Below, in pieces: positions 20,087-30,094 of a stretch of 64,000 bases of DNA; the first letter of the stretch is position 1; the number at the start of each line of letters is the position of its first letter. Below the pieces are notes generated by a model. It saw only the letters and a list, made by a program, of their open reading frames with translations, had not been told where the DNA came from and searched no databases. The stretch is taken from the NCBI RefSeq assembly GCF_000315425.1, contig NZ_JH992922.1:885967-949966 (forward strand). Reading direction: 5' to 3'. The DNA comes from Massilia timonae CCUG 45783. GTDB lineage: Bacteria > Pseudomonadota > Gammaproteobacteria > Burkholderiales > Burkholderiaceae_D. The translations under genes and the position numbers were made by a program.

Positions 20087-21251
20087 GTCATTCTCCTGCG
20101 ATAGGTCGATATCAGTGGTCAAGCAAGCAGCCAAGTGGGGCCGCTTGCTGCTTAAGTGCCAGCAACGCGCTAGCGAAGTGCCAAGATATCGACTTGGAGC
20201 GTCGCGATGGTAAGGTTTTTTTCAAATCGGACAGCTCATGCTCCCTCTCAGCAACGAGGTGGCCCGGCTGAGCCCAATCGAGCGCTGGCTAGGCGGTTCC
20301 GTCACCAGTAATAGCGCTGCCTATAATCAGGCCGCACTGCCGAAGCGGCCTCCGCCTCGAGAATTTTGCTCTCGATAAGTTGGGGAAGGCGCCGGTACTC
20401 TTCCATCCTCTCCCGCAGCAAACGAGTGTCATGATGACGGATGAATGGCAGTAGACCTTCCATGAGGTGCCGAGTAATAGCGAGCTTAGCTTCATAAACC
20501 GGAAGCAGTCCGCGTAGGCTATGAGCAAACCAGTCCAAATGATGCAGCCAAACTCGGGTGAACGCCTCTGGCACGACGTTATCCTCGGGCTTATGGCTAA
20601 ACTTGTAATTCTGAAGAGCTGCTATCAAACTTCCGCTGATGGTCTTCTTGCCATGCCAGAATGGTTCAAAACCCGTCGTCGGGTGCAGTTTCTGGTGAAG
20701 TACGGTCGCCAGAGCGAGGAAGGCCGTGAGCGGGTCAAACCAAAAATCATCCTCGAATGCCCGTCGACCTTGCTTGGTTCGATACGCCCCCCAAAGTGAG
20801 AGTAGGGACTTCGACGGCGCGACGGATCCGGCCAGTGCTTCAGTGCTTACTTCCTCCCCAAACGAGTTGGTTAACGCCAGGAGTAACTCATCCCTGCGCT
20901 CGTCAACGTATTCCGACAATCCTTCAAGGCAAAGCCTCGGGCCCTTGTCCGGGTCAACCAATCCAGCCGCTTGAAGGTCGAAAGTTTTCAGCGGCCGCGT
21001 TGGCGTTTGCTCTACGTACACCGAAGACCAAGCGGCAGCAAAATTAAGGAATTCAAGGCTACTACAATGGATGTACAGCTGCTCGTCGAGTGGGAGCAAG
21101 GGCTGTTTTTCGGAAACCGGCGGTGACAACGTCTCAAATACAGTTGCCGCAATCGACAGATATTTCTGATACCTCTGCTCGTCATTCTTGCTGAGTTTTT
21201 TGATTGTGAACAATATCGCGTTCTCGGCACGATTCAAATTGTCGCGCGCGT

Positions 21252-22602
21252 TATAGTGGACCCCGAATCTGAGACGGTGGTTTAAGCTGTCGTCCGCGAA
21301 AGGATGACAGCGAATGAGTGAAGGTAAAAAACGCAGGGTGCACAGCGCCGAGTTCAAGGCCAAGGTTGGGTTGGAAGCGGTGCGTGGGGTGAAGACGGTG
21401 ACGGAGATTGCGCAGGAATTCGGCGTGCATCCAGTACTGGTGGGCCAGTGGAAGAAGGAGATCCTGGAGAACGCCGGCGCCCTGTTCGACGTCAAGCGCG
21501 GGCCGAAGCCGGTGGACGAAAGCAGCCCGGAGGACAAGCTGTACAGCGAGATCGGCAAGCTGAAGATGCAGGTGGATTGGCTCAAAAAAAAGCTTGGGGA
21601 ATGAGTCCGGCCGAGCGGGCACGGTGGATCGAGCGCGAGGACAAGATACCGCTGACGATGCAGTGCGAGCTGGCCGGCGTGCCGCGTTCGACCGTGTATC
21701 GGCGGCTGGAGGCGGCGGCCCGACAGGAATGCATCGAGGAGGAGGACGGCCAGCTGCGCGCCCTGATCGACGAGGAGTACACCAGCCGCCCGTTCTACGG
21801 CAGCCGGCGCATGGCGGTCTTCCTGCGAGGCCGAGAGCACCGCGTCAACCGCAAGCGCGTGCAGCGCCTGATGCGGGAAATGGGCTTGGCGGGCATGGCG
21901 CCGGGGCCGTCCACGAGCAAGCCGCACCCGCAGCACAAGGTCTATCCCTATCTGCTGCGCGGGGTGGCGGTCACGCGGCCGAACCAGGTGTGGAGTACGG
22001 ACCTGACGTACATTCGGCTGGCGCGCGGCTTTGCCTACCTGGTGGCGGTCATCGATTGGTACTCGCGTCGTGTGCTGGCCTGGCGCATCAGCAACAGCAT
22101 GGACGCGTCGTTCTGCGTGGACTGTCTGGAGGAGGCATTGCGCCACCACGGCAAGCCCGAGGTATTCAACAGCGACCAGGGCTCGCAGTTCACCAGTGAC
22201 GCCTTTACCAGCGTGCTCAAGCGCGAAGGCGTGGCCATCAGCATGGATGGGCGAGGACGGGCGCTGGACAACATCTTCGTCGAGCGCCTGTGGCGCAACG
22301 TGAAGTACGAGGACGTGTACCTGAAGGGCTACGCCAACATGGCCGAGCTGACAGTCGGCCTGGCACAGTACTTCGCGTTTTACAACGCCGAGCGTCCACA
22401 CCAGGCGCTGGGCTACGAGACGCCAGATCATGTCTACCGTGCCGGTGTTGGAGGAGGAGAGTTGATCGACGAAAAAATCGGAGACGCGGAACAAGAGCCG
22501 GAGAAAAACGGCGGAACGGGGCAGCGCCGGGCAGCTGCTGAAGTGGAAATGGACACAGCTTAAACTAGCCGGCTGAGTGTCTTGACTGATGGGTCCACTT
22601 TA
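21252..22602 (+). mobile_element. IS3-family (IS51-group) insertion sequence, 1351 bp
   Basis: The inverted repeats TATAGTGGACCC (left) and TAAAGTGGACCC (right, read inward) are flanked by the 3-bp duplication CGT (21249-21251 and 22603-22605). Excision rejoins the host gene in frame, which confirms the ends. Confidence 0.9.
21314..22563 (+). CDS. IS51-group transposase OrfAB (frameshifted)
   Basis: OrfA (21314-21604, 96 residues) is a helix-turn-helix protein (VHSAEFKAKVGLEAV; EFGVHPVLVGQWKKEI). OrfB (frame ending 22563) carries the DDE core WSTDLTYIRL, FNSDQGSQFTS and DNIFVERLWRNVKYE. An A8 run at about 21583-21590 allows -1 frameshifting to make the OrfAB transposase. Both frames are intact. 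Confidence 0.9.
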
Positions 22603-23312
22603 CGTGTCCATACGTGAAATCTATCTCGGCGCGGCGCAAGACCGGGATCTCGAGCCGCAAGTGCGCTTTCATATCGTTTAGATATGCAGTTCTGGAAATA
22701 GCGTATTCGTTAAGGATCGCGTAGGAATCTGCTACCTCGAACGACGGGATCGTAGTTTTGTCTGGCGCCCTGAGAAAATTGAAAGCGTGGCTGAAGCTGC
22801 ATTCTTTCAACAGCATCATGGTCTTCATTACCTTGAGTGCCTTGGACGGGTCAGCCTTGAGGTATTCGTTGAACTGGTGTCCGGTGAGTTCGTAGATGGC
22901 CTTTCGCGCTGACTGGAACCCGTGCACAGTCGCCGCGCTACTTCCTTCCAGCTGCATCTCTTCCTTGAGGGCCTTCGTGGTAGGCGCCGCGACAGGGATA
23001 CGGTTTCCGAGATCGTATGGGCGAGGAAAGAGCGTTTTACGGATGTCCGGCGGCATTTCGCTGAACAATATCTCAAGGTTGCTCATGCTGAGCGTCGTTG
23101 GGCGGCCATTAGGCAAACTCGGCCCCGGCGGATGCCGCATTCGATGGCTCGCACTTTTCTTGTCAAAGAGGTATGAACGCGGCACTTTGCCGCAGGCACT
23201 CTGGGTCTGCCGCGCAATTTGCACCAAGATTTGGTGAAACAAGACCTCGATATCGGAACGTGTCAATGAATTTGAAACACCTGGTGGAATGATGAGAGTC
23301 TAACTCTCTTGT

Positions 23313-24332
23313 TCAGGCTGCTTTTTTCTCCGTGACTGGTGGATTGATCCATGCCGCTGTCGGCAATTTGGTCTGTCGTGGTACGCAGTGCTTGAAGCGG
23401 CCCGGCGTGCGTTGGTAGGCGCTTTCAAGCGTTGCCTGGCGCAGCTTGCGGATCTCGGCGGCACGGCCGGCATGGACGCTTTCCGGGGTCATCATGCCGA
23501 TGCCGGAATGGCGGTGCTGCTGGTTGTACCAGGTGAAGAAGGCTGCGCAGTGGGCGCGTGCGTCAGCGAGCGAGCCAAAGCGCGCCGGGAAGCCGGGCCG
23601 GTACTTCAAGGTCTTGAATTGCGCCTCGGAATACGGGTTGTCATCCGAAACGTAAGGGCGGCTATGCGATTTGGCGATGCCCAGATCGCTCAGCAGCGTA
23701 GCGACCGGCTTGGAGCGCATGCTGCTGCCGCGATCGGCATGCAGGGTCAAGGTACCAGGCGCGATATTTTCCTTTGCGGCGCTGTCGGCGATCAGCTGTT
23801 CGGCCAGTTCGGCGGTCTCCCGTTCGGCCACCATCCAGCCGACGACGTAGCGGCTGAAGATGTCGAGGATGACGTACAGGTGGAAACAGGTGCCCCGGAC
23901 CGGTCCCTTGAGTTTGGTGATGTCCCAGCTCCACACCTGGTTTGGTGCGACGGCCAGCAGTTCCGGCTTGGTGTACTCCGGATGGCGCAACTGGTTACGG
24001 CGTTCGCGCACGGCAGCGCAGCCTTGTAGCAGGCGGTACATCGTGCGTACCGACGCCACATAGCGCCCTTCGTCGAGCAGTTGAGCGTGGATGGCGGCCG
24101 GCGCACAATTGGCAAAGCGTGGGCTGTTGAGCACCTCCAGCACGACACGCCGCTCATGCTCGGACAACGCGAGCGGTGGCCGTCGGGCTGGCGCAGCCGG
24201 CGTCACGGGCGCTAACGAACCAGGTCGTTGCGCGGTGCGATGGCGATATAGTGCGCTGCGCGGCAATTGCAATGCGCGGCAGGCTGCGGCCACGCCAACT
24301 TCGCCGGCGAGGTGATTGGCGGCGCTGATCAC
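23313..24332 (-). CDS. IS-A transposase OrfB (copy 1)
   Basis: This 339-residue DDE integrase shows WSWDITKLKG (Asp), HADRGSSM (Asp) and NPYSEAQFKTLKY (Glu). Its ATG overlaps the OrfA stop as ATGA. The translation is identical to the copy at 53,328. Confidence 0.95.
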   Translation of the reverse strand: MISAANHLAGEVGVAAACRALQLPRSALYRHRTAQRPGSLAPVTPAAPARRPPLALSEHERRVVLEVLNSPRFANCAPAAIHAQLLDEGRYVASVRTMYRLLQGCAAVRERRNQLRHPEYTKPELLAVAPNQVWSWDITKLKGPVRGTCFHLYVILDIFSRYVVGWMVAERETAELAEQLIADSAAKENIAPGTLTLHADRGSSMRSKPVATLLSDLGIAKSHSRPYVSDDNPYSEAQFKTLKYRPGFPARFGSLADARAHCAAFFTWYNQQHRHSGIGMMTPESVHAGRAAEIRKLRQATLESAYQRTPGRFKHCVPRQTKLPTAAWINPPVTEKKAA

Positions 24333-24778
24333 TTCGGCTCGCTCGGCGTGTCGGCCGTACTCAGCCCCAGCAGGGTGGAAAGTTTTTTTTGGACGTCAAT
24401 GATCAGGTCGGCCTTGGCCAACTTGTCTCGCAGGCGCGCCACCTCTGCCTCCAGGTCGCGCACCTTGCGGTCCTGAGCAGCAGCTAGGTCGACCTTTGGG
24501 CCACGCTTGCGCGCGAGGACTTGAGAGGCCGCAGCGGCCTGGCGTTGCTTGCGCCAAGTGGCCAGATGGGACGAATAAATGCCTTCGCGGCGGAGCAAGG
24601 CACCGATGTCGCCAGGCGCCTGGCAGGAGTCGGCAGCGGCAAGAATGCGCAGCTTCTCGGCGTTGGAAAACGTGCGTCGCTTGGCGACCGGGACGACCTC
24701 GGGATCGGGACGGTCCACTGGCGTGGCTGGGCTGCTGGGTTCGACAGAATTGCTGATTTGATGCTTTCGGCTGTGCAT
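24329..24778 (-). CDS. IS-A transposase OrfA (copy 1)
   Basis: This 149-residue DNA-binding subunit has a helix-turn-helix at about 35-80 (RTFSNAEKLRILAAAD; REGIYSSHLATWRKQ) and a C-terminal coiled coil (VRDLEAEVARLRDKLAKAD). An A8 run lies close to the end of the frame (about 24,383-24,390 on the complement). Confidence 0.93.
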   Translation of the reverse strand: MHSRKHQISNSVEPSSPATPVDRPDPEVVPVAKRRTFSNAEKLRILAAADSCQAPGDIGALLRREGIYSSHLATWRKQRQAAAASQVLARKRGPKVDLAAAQDRKVRDLEAEVARLRDKLAKADLIIDVQKKLSTLLGLSTADTPSEPK

Positions 24779-24989
24779 GTTGGGGACCTACCGCTGTACT
24801 CTAAATTAATCGGGTAGGTGTCTCAAGTTATATTGGCACAGGGGGTATCCACTTCATCCATCGTTGCGCTCCTACTGAAATACACGTGCAATACCTGTAC
24901 TCGTTAAAAACACAACAATGCCACACTACAGCAACTCGAGGGCAAGCATTGTGGTCGAGGAACGTTCTTTGCGTTCGGTGCATTACCGC

Positions 24990-25281
24990 CATCTACCGTC
25001 GAGCACCGTATGCAATCATCAAGGCGTGGATGGGAGCGGCGAATTTCCTGACGAAGGGATTGGAACGTGTGAAGGCCGAGATGAGCCTATACGTGCTCGT
25101 CTATAACTTCAGTCGTTTGCTGAGACTGCTTGGCACGACCAGCATGATGGCGGCAATCCGGGTCTATGCCCGCTTCCTGCGGCGTTTTAACTCGCACTGG
25201 ACGCTTCGTCTACTGACCCGGCCGAAAACAGCACGTGCAAATTACCGCGTGCCAGTGCGCTTCCTGGCGTTCCAAAATTGA
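24990..25281 (+). pseudogene. Remnant of an IS1182/IS5-like transposase C-terminus
   Basis: The translated segment IIKAWMGAANFLTKGLERVKAEMSL is followed by YVLVYNFSRLLRLLG. This is the conserved end of DDE transposases in which a final RV..E...AYN...R motif closes the catalytic domain. No N-terminal part or catalytic aspartates are present. It lies between the broken 536-residue gene and tnsA. Exact limits are uncertain. (The longest residue run given here is split for length.). Confidence 0.6.
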
Positions 25282-25521
25282 CGTAACCTGCCTACGAATG
25301 AGCCGGCTATTCAATCCCGCGTTTTTACACGGGCCTGGGTCGGAAGCGGACATACGTTGAACAACTACAACCAGCCAAACCCGGACGCGAAACTCATCAA
25401 CCCCAGCGAGGGCGAACAAACGGACTCGACATTTAACCGCCTTGATTGCACGGTATCTCGGTATACACTGATCGAAGATCGCGGGGTGCGCCGGGCCAAT
25501 GCTGTAATTGCTTCGGGCGAA

Positions 25522-26406
25522 ATGATGAGACGGGTGCCGATTACTGCTGACGACGTCGCTAGATGGAAAACGCAAGGACTCGGCCTTGGGGAAGGTGCAC
25601 ACTACAAACCCTGGATCGACGTTCGATGTTTTTCGTCAAGAGGGCGGATGAGCCGTCGCCTTGGTGTCACGACAGGCAGGGTGCATCACCTCTTTTCCGA
25701 TAACGAAAGTTGCTTCTTCCTGATGGCAGATTACGCAGCCGACGTCGTGGATATTCGTGAGCAGTTTCCATTGTTTCCTGAGTCGGCAACCCAACGCGTT
25801 GCATCATCGTTGGGTGTCCGTCACCCAAGCTATCCTCGAAGCCAAACGCCGATCGTCATGACGACGGATTTTCTGCTTACGAGGATTGATAAGTCCGGCA
25901 AGCGATACTTGGTAGCCTTTAGCATCAAAAGCGCGGACGATCTGCGCGGCCGAAGCCGGAAATCTGTGCTAACCAAACTGGAGATCGAGCGGCGGTATTG
26001 GCTTGTGCGCGGTATTCCATGGTACCTATTCACAAATGCCGAATTCGACAAGACCGTTATCGACAACTTGGAGTGGCTCAGTTACTTCATGGTGGAGCAT
26101 GATATCGACCGTGATGCTTTCGAAGCGCACTTGCCCCGGTTTCTTGCGGCATTCAACACGCCATCGTTACAAGGGCTCATGCTTGCAGACCGCCTGCGTG
26201 AGTGCGCGGCAGTGTTCGCTGCCGCTGTTTCCCCTGAACTGGCGACGGACATGTTCCGCTATTGCGCCTGGCACAAATTGATCAACCTGGACCTGCGTGT
26301 GCCGATCGGTTTGCGTTGTATTCCGGTGGTCCTGCCCGTCGCATCTGACTCGCGATTCAGCTGTGCTCAAAAAGGTGGCTACAATGGATCTATTGTGTCC
26401 TGCTGA
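25522..26406 (+). CDS. tnsA: TnsA-family heteromeric transposase endonuclease subunit
   Basis: TnsA cuts the 5' ends of the transposon, working with TnsB to give cut-and-paste transposition. The 294-residue protein has the restriction-enzyme-like core: an acidic stretch DVVDIREQFPLF (about 80-91), MTTDFLL with Asp, and the AFSIKSADDL strand with the lysine of the (D/E)xK motif. A winged C-terminal region follows (KLEIERRYW...NAEFDK). I chose ATG 25522 (MMRRVPIT) because the second copy at 63159 has an in-frame stop just upstream of the same position. Its end overlaps tnsB by 23 bases. It is the first gene of tnsABCD. Confidence 0.9.
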   Translation: MMRRVPITADDVARWKTQGLGLGEGAHYKPWIDVRCFSSRGRMSRRLGVTTGRVHHLFSDNESCFFLMADYAADVVDIREQFPLFPESATQRVASSLGVRHPSYPRSQTPIVMTTDFLLTRIDKSGKRYLVAFSIKSADDLRGRSRKSVLTKLEIERRYWLVRGIPWYLFTNAEFDKTVIDNLEWLSYFMVEHDIDRDAFEAHLPRFLAAFNTPSLQGLMLADRLRECAAVFAAAVSPELATDMFRYCAWHKLINLDLRVPIGLRCIPVVLPVASDSRFSCAQKGGYNGSIVSC

Positions 26407-28543
26407 GGTATTCGAGCCGGTGCCGGGCGTAGTGGACACAGGCTTTACGTGTCCGCAGCGTGTTCTGTGGGTTGTGCCAGATGAAGATGTGCTCGTTGCC
26501 ATCGGCATGCAAAAGTTTTTGAAGAAACCGGATGTGTATAGCCTGCAGGAGGTGATGGGACTCCTGAACGATGGCATGCTGCAGCGACTCGAAGTTAAGC
26601 TGAGGCCCTATCTGTTGCAGCCCGAGGAAGCGATCTTGCGCCGAAGCCTGGACGTTAGGGATCGAGCCTGGGCGATCATTGAACCTCTGGTGCGCGAAGA
26701 CTGCATTCCCGACATTTATCTGCCCCCCACCCGTGGCCGCCTAATCCTGGCACGCGCTGCGGAATTGGGGCTCGACCCTAAGCAGGTATATCGGCCCTTG
26801 TACCGGTATTGGGCGTACGGGAGCTGTATCGACGCGCTGATTGCATGCTATGACTTGTGTGGGCCGTCTGGGCAGCGGCAGCAGGCGGGATCGAATAAGC
26901 GCGGCCGGCGGCCGGACCGGGTCAAACTGCAGGACGATCCATCGCTGCTCGGACCGTCGAGAGCCGATGTCCAAACGAAAATCATCAAGGGCATTCGTGC
27001 CTTCCTGAAGCCAGGTGTGACGATAAAGAAGGCTTGGGAAGACACCAAGCGGACATACTTTAAGACCGCCGAGATTGAGCACGGAAATCTGCTGATTCCA
27101 GTGCCACCTGAAGCACACGAAGCGCCGTCACTGCACCAGTTCAAGCAGGTCGTGAAGGAGATGAACCACGACTTTTCGCTTACCAAGCGCAACATCAGCA
27201 CGACCACCTGGAACCTTAAGCATCGCGGAGTGCTGGGATCTTCCAGGGACAGGGTATTCGGGCCCGGGGCACGATTCGAGATCGACGCGACCATCGTGGA
27301 CGTTTATCTGGTATCGGTGTTCAACCGCGCCTGGCTGATCGGGCGGCCCGTCCTGTATGTCGTGGTCGACGTCTTCTCCCGGATGGTAGTGGGCTTTTAT
27401 CTTGGGCTCGAGGGTCCGAGTTGGGAGGGGGCCCGGTTGACATTATTCAATGCGTTCTCGGACAAGGCCGAATTCTGCCGGCAGTTGGGCATCGACATCA
27501 GTCCGGATCTTTGGCCATGCCGTCACCTGCCTCACAAGCTATTGTGCGACAACGGAGAGCTGAAATCCAAGGCGTCGGATGCGTTGCCGAAAGAGTTCGG
27601 TATCACCATCCAGAACGCCGCGGTTCGCAGGCCTGACTGGAAGCCTAATGTGGAGCAGCAGTTCAACCTCATCAATAATCACACCATCCATTTCGAACCG
27701 GGTGCGTTGAACCGCCGGCTGGACGAAATGAAACGACGCCACTGTTCGCTCGACGCTTCCCTGACACTGCCTGAGTTGAGTAGGATCCTGGCGTACAAGT
27801 TGATCGAGTACAACCTGTCTGCTTACCGCGCCGACGCACTACCCAATGAAATGCTGGGCGATAATCTCATGGATGCGACTCCGGTAACGGTTTGGAATTG
27901 GGGTATGGAGCACCTGACGGGTGGAGCGAAGGTGCTCGAAAAACAGAGGGTATGGACGAAGCTGTTACCTGCCGCAACGGCATCGGTCCGGCGTGATGGT
28001 ATCTATTTTCATGGGCGCCGTTACGCGTGCGAGCGAGCTGTCCGCGAAGAATGGTTTGCACGGGCTAGAACGAACGGCAAGGTCGAACCGATTGAGATCC
28101 GTCATTTGCCGTATGCGCCCGCGTGCATCTGGATTCTTAACGCCACGTCACGAGAGTGGGAGCCCTGCGAACTGTTGGACAACAACGAGAAATACCGGCT
28201 AGCCCGTCTGGAAGAGATGCTTGATCGTGCCAAACTGCTTGGTTTAGAAGCGGACCAAAAGGCCTCGGACCTGCGGCAGGTGCGTGCCACGCTGGACGCC
28301 GAATGCGAAGCTATCACGGCGGCCGCAAAGAAAGCCGCAGCGCATGCCAAGCAGGGACTGACCAAGACCGAGAAAAAGGCGAATGTGCAGGCCAACCGGG
28401 CCTTCGAAAAAGCTGCGGAGCGAGTCGAACACGCGCGTGATGCGGCGCAGTCGTATTGCGATCCACCGGCGCAGGACAATGTGGTGAAGCTGCGCCCCGA
28501 TATGCGAAAACAAAACCCGCTCGACGAAATATGGGGTCTGTAA
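26384..28543 (+). CDS. tnsB: TnsB-family DDE transposase
   Basis: TnsB binds the boxes at both ends and joins 3' ends to the target. The 719-residue protein has N-terminal helix-turn-helix regions and the rve catalytic core FEIDATIVDVYL (D), LLCDNGELKSK (D) and PNVEQQFNLIN (E). A Mu-type C-terminal beta-barrel and a lysine/alanine-rich helical tail follow, ending in a region expected to contact TnsC. I chose the ATG at 26384 (MDLLCPAEV) for its AGGTGG site; a longer frame from 26297 overlaps tnsA and lacks support. Confidence 0.95.
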   Translation: MDLLCPAEVFEPVPGVVDTGFTCPQRVLWVVPDEDVLVAIGMQKFLKKPDVYSLQEVMGLLNDGMLQRLEVKLRPYLLQPEEAILRRSLDVRDRAWAIIEPLVREDCIPDIYLPPTRGRLILARAAELGLDPKQVYRPLYRYWAYGSCIDALIACYDLCGPSGQRQQAGSNKRGRRPDRVKLQDDPSLLGPSRADVQTKIIKGIRAFLKPGVTIKKAWEDTKRTYFKTAEIEHGNLLIPVPPEAHEAPSLHQFKQVVKEMNHDFSLTKRNISTTTWNLKHRGVLGSSRDRVFGPGARFEIDATIVDVYLVSVFNRAWLIGRPVLYVVVDVFSRMVVGFYLGLEGPSWEGARLTLFNAFSDKAEFCRQLGIDISPDLWPCRHLPHKLLCDNGELKSKASDALPKEFGITIQNAAVRRPDWKPNVEQQFNLINNHTIHFEPGALNRRLDEMKRRHCSLDASLTLPELSRILAYKLIEYNLSAYRADALPNEMLGDNLMDATPVTVWNWGMEHLTGGAKVLEKQRVWTKLLPAATASVRRDGIYFHGRRYACERAVREEWFARARTNGKVEPIEIRHLPYAPACIWILNATSREWEPCELLDNNEKYRLARLEEMLDRAKLLGLEADQKASDLRQVRATLDAECEAITAAAKKAAAHAKQGLTKTEKKANVQANRAFEKAAERVEHARDAAQSYCDPPAQDNVVKLRPDMRKQNPLDEIWGL

Positions 28544-28573
28544 CCTGGGCCCACTCCGGGAGCGGTGGTTATA

Positions 28574-30094
28574 ATGGAGCAGCCGATGAGTACCGAACAT
28601 TCTTCTCCCACGTATGTCGAGCAGAATATCGCGGAGTATCGCGACAACCCGTTGATCGAGGCCCTGCCCCCAATCCTCACGGAGAAGGAAGCTGCGAGGG
28701 CGATGATCCTCCGTCCGCAGATCCAACCTGAAGAGCGTGCGATGTCGACCGAGGAGCGCTGGCACCTGCTTGCACGGCTCAAGTATGTCGTGATCCCGCG
28801 CCTGATTTTCTATGACGTCGAACGCACTATCTCGCGGCTACTCCGGGCGGGCTACGTTGTCCGCAATCCGATCGAAGCGGCGACCTGGCGCAGTATTTAT
28901 ACCGCCCAGGATCGCGAGCAGTGGCGAAACCTCGACTGGCAACTGATCCCGTGCGAATCGCAACTGCTCATCGTCGGACTGAGCGGGTCTGGAAAGACAA
29001 CCTGCGCCGATGCGATTTTGCGAACCTACCCCCAACAGGTTATCCATCACGCGTCCTGGCGAGGGCGCCATCTGCCGATCACGCAACTGGTATGGCTGAA
29101 AGTGACCTGCCCCAAAAACGGTTCGATCTCGAGTTTCTGCCGTGAGTTCGCACGACAGGTCGATGCAGCTCTCGACACCGGCGGCAAATACGAAAAATTG
29201 TTCTCAAGGACTGGAATGCGTGAGGACATGCTGGAAGGCGCCATGCGCCAGATTGCTGCGACCCACTTCCTCGGCATCCTGATCATCGACGAAATTCAGC
29301 GGCTCAGTTTGCAGAAGACGCATGGCACAGCGCCGTTGCTACATTTCTTCCAGGATCTGCGCACGGTCCTTCGGGTGCCAGTCGTCGAAATTGGTACCAG
29401 CAAGGCAGCCAACCTGTTCACTAATGAGATGAAGGACGGCCGTCGGGCTTCGGAAAGCGGCCTGATCCAGTTCGAACGGCCGCCAAAGCGTGTGAAGGAG
29501 TGGGACGATTTCGTTCGACGCATCTGGACATATCAGTGGGTCCGGGAACCGCGAGATCCGGATGACGAGATGCTCGATACCGTTTTCGATCTCAGTCAGA
29601 GCATCCCCGATTTCGTCGTATTGCTCTTCAAGCTTGCACAGCAGCGGGCCATGCTCGATGGTACCGAAACGCTGACTCCGAAGCTCCTAAGGCAGACGTA
29701 TGACGACGGGTTGGCATTGCTTCATCCCGCGATCAATGCGCTGCGCAAGAATACGACGAAGTCCCTGTCGCAATACGAGGATTTGCTGCCGGTCGACGAA
29801 GCTCTGGCGAAATTGCTCGAGTTTCCGAAACAGGTCACGGTCGTGCACGATTATCTCGACCAGCTGTTTCCGGTAACAAGTTCTGCCGCGCCGGTAGAGG
29901 GGACTGGGCAGAGCGTATCACCACAGCCGTATGACGGTAGCACCGAACCCGTCGATTCCGGTGCGGTCGATTCAGCACTACCGCCTGGGTATGTGGACAT
30001 GCGGACCGCAGCGGACGCGGATGATCCGCACCAGTACCTGGTCGAGAAGGGGGTGATCAGTCATGAAGGCGTCAACCTGGGCGGCCGTCGATGA
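28574..30094 (+). CDS. tnsC: TnsC-family AAA+ transposition regulator
   Basis: TnsC polymerises on DNA and links the target selector (TnsD/TniQ) to TnsAB. The roughly 506-residue protein has Walker A VGLSGSGKTT (about residue 132) and Walker B GILIIDEIQ (about 237), plus an arginine-rich sensor region. It has long N- and C-terminal extensions, the latter proline/serine-rich. It starts 30 bases after tnsB and overlaps tnsD by 32 bases. Confidence 0.95.
   Translation: MEQPMSTEHSSPTYVEQNIAEYRDNPLIEALPPILTEKEAARAMILRPQIQPEERAMSTEERWHLLARLKYVVIPRLIFYDVERTISRLLRAGYVVRNPIEAATWRSIYTAQDREQWRNLDWQLIPCESQLLIVGLSGSGKTTCADAILRTYPQQVIHHASWRGRHLPITQLVWLKVTCPKNGSISSFCREFARQVDAALDTGGKYEKLFSRTGMREDMLEGAMRQIAATHFLGILIIDEIQRLSLQKTHGTAPLLHFFQDLRTVLRVPVVEIGTSKAANLFTNEMKDGRRASESGLIQFERPPKRVKEWDDFVRRIWTYQWVREPRDPDDEMLDTVFDLSQSIPDFVVLLFKLAQQRAMLDGTETLTPKLLRQTYDDGLALLHPAINALRKNTTKSLSQYEDLLPVDEALAKLLEFPKQVTVVHDYLDQLFPVTSSAAPVEGTGQSVSPQPYDGSTEPVDSGAVDSALPPGYVDMRTAADADDPHQYLVEKGVISHEGVNLGGRR

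Larger units (their letters stand above)
23254..24845 (-). mobile_element. IS-A copy 1, IS3 family, 1592 bp
   Basis: The left end CGGAACGTGTCAATG and right end TTGGCACAGGGGG are shared exactly with the copy at 53,269. The inner ends form imperfect inverted repeats (TGTCAATGAATTTGAAACACC versus TGTGCCAATATAACTTGAG, both leading to ACACCT). The 3-bp duplication TAT lies at 23251-23253 and 24846-24848. It inserted near codon 6 of the 536-residue cargo gene. Confidence 0.93.
20302..24861 (-). pseudogene. Unknown 536-residue cargo protein split by two insertion sequences
   Basis: The three pieces are 24861-24846 (MDEVDI...), 23250-22603 and 21248-20302. Removing IS-A copy 1 (23254-24845, duplication TAT) and the IS51-type element (21252-22602, duplication CGT) restores one frame of 537 codons. 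The first junction reads MDEVDIEVLFHQ and the second IDFTYGHARDNLNRAENAI. The start ATG at 24861 has AGGAG 8-9 bases upstream. The protein is soluble, mostly helical, with no P-loop or nuclease motif that I can see. A minus-strand frame of 730 codons across the IS51-type element is an artefact of antisense reading. As it stands the gene is inactive. Confidence 0.75.

Noticed and set aside
20302..22494. A 730-codon minus-strand frame
   Set aside because: It fuses the antisense of the IS51-type element with the 3' part of the broken cargo gene. Excising the IS gives a different, consistent frame.
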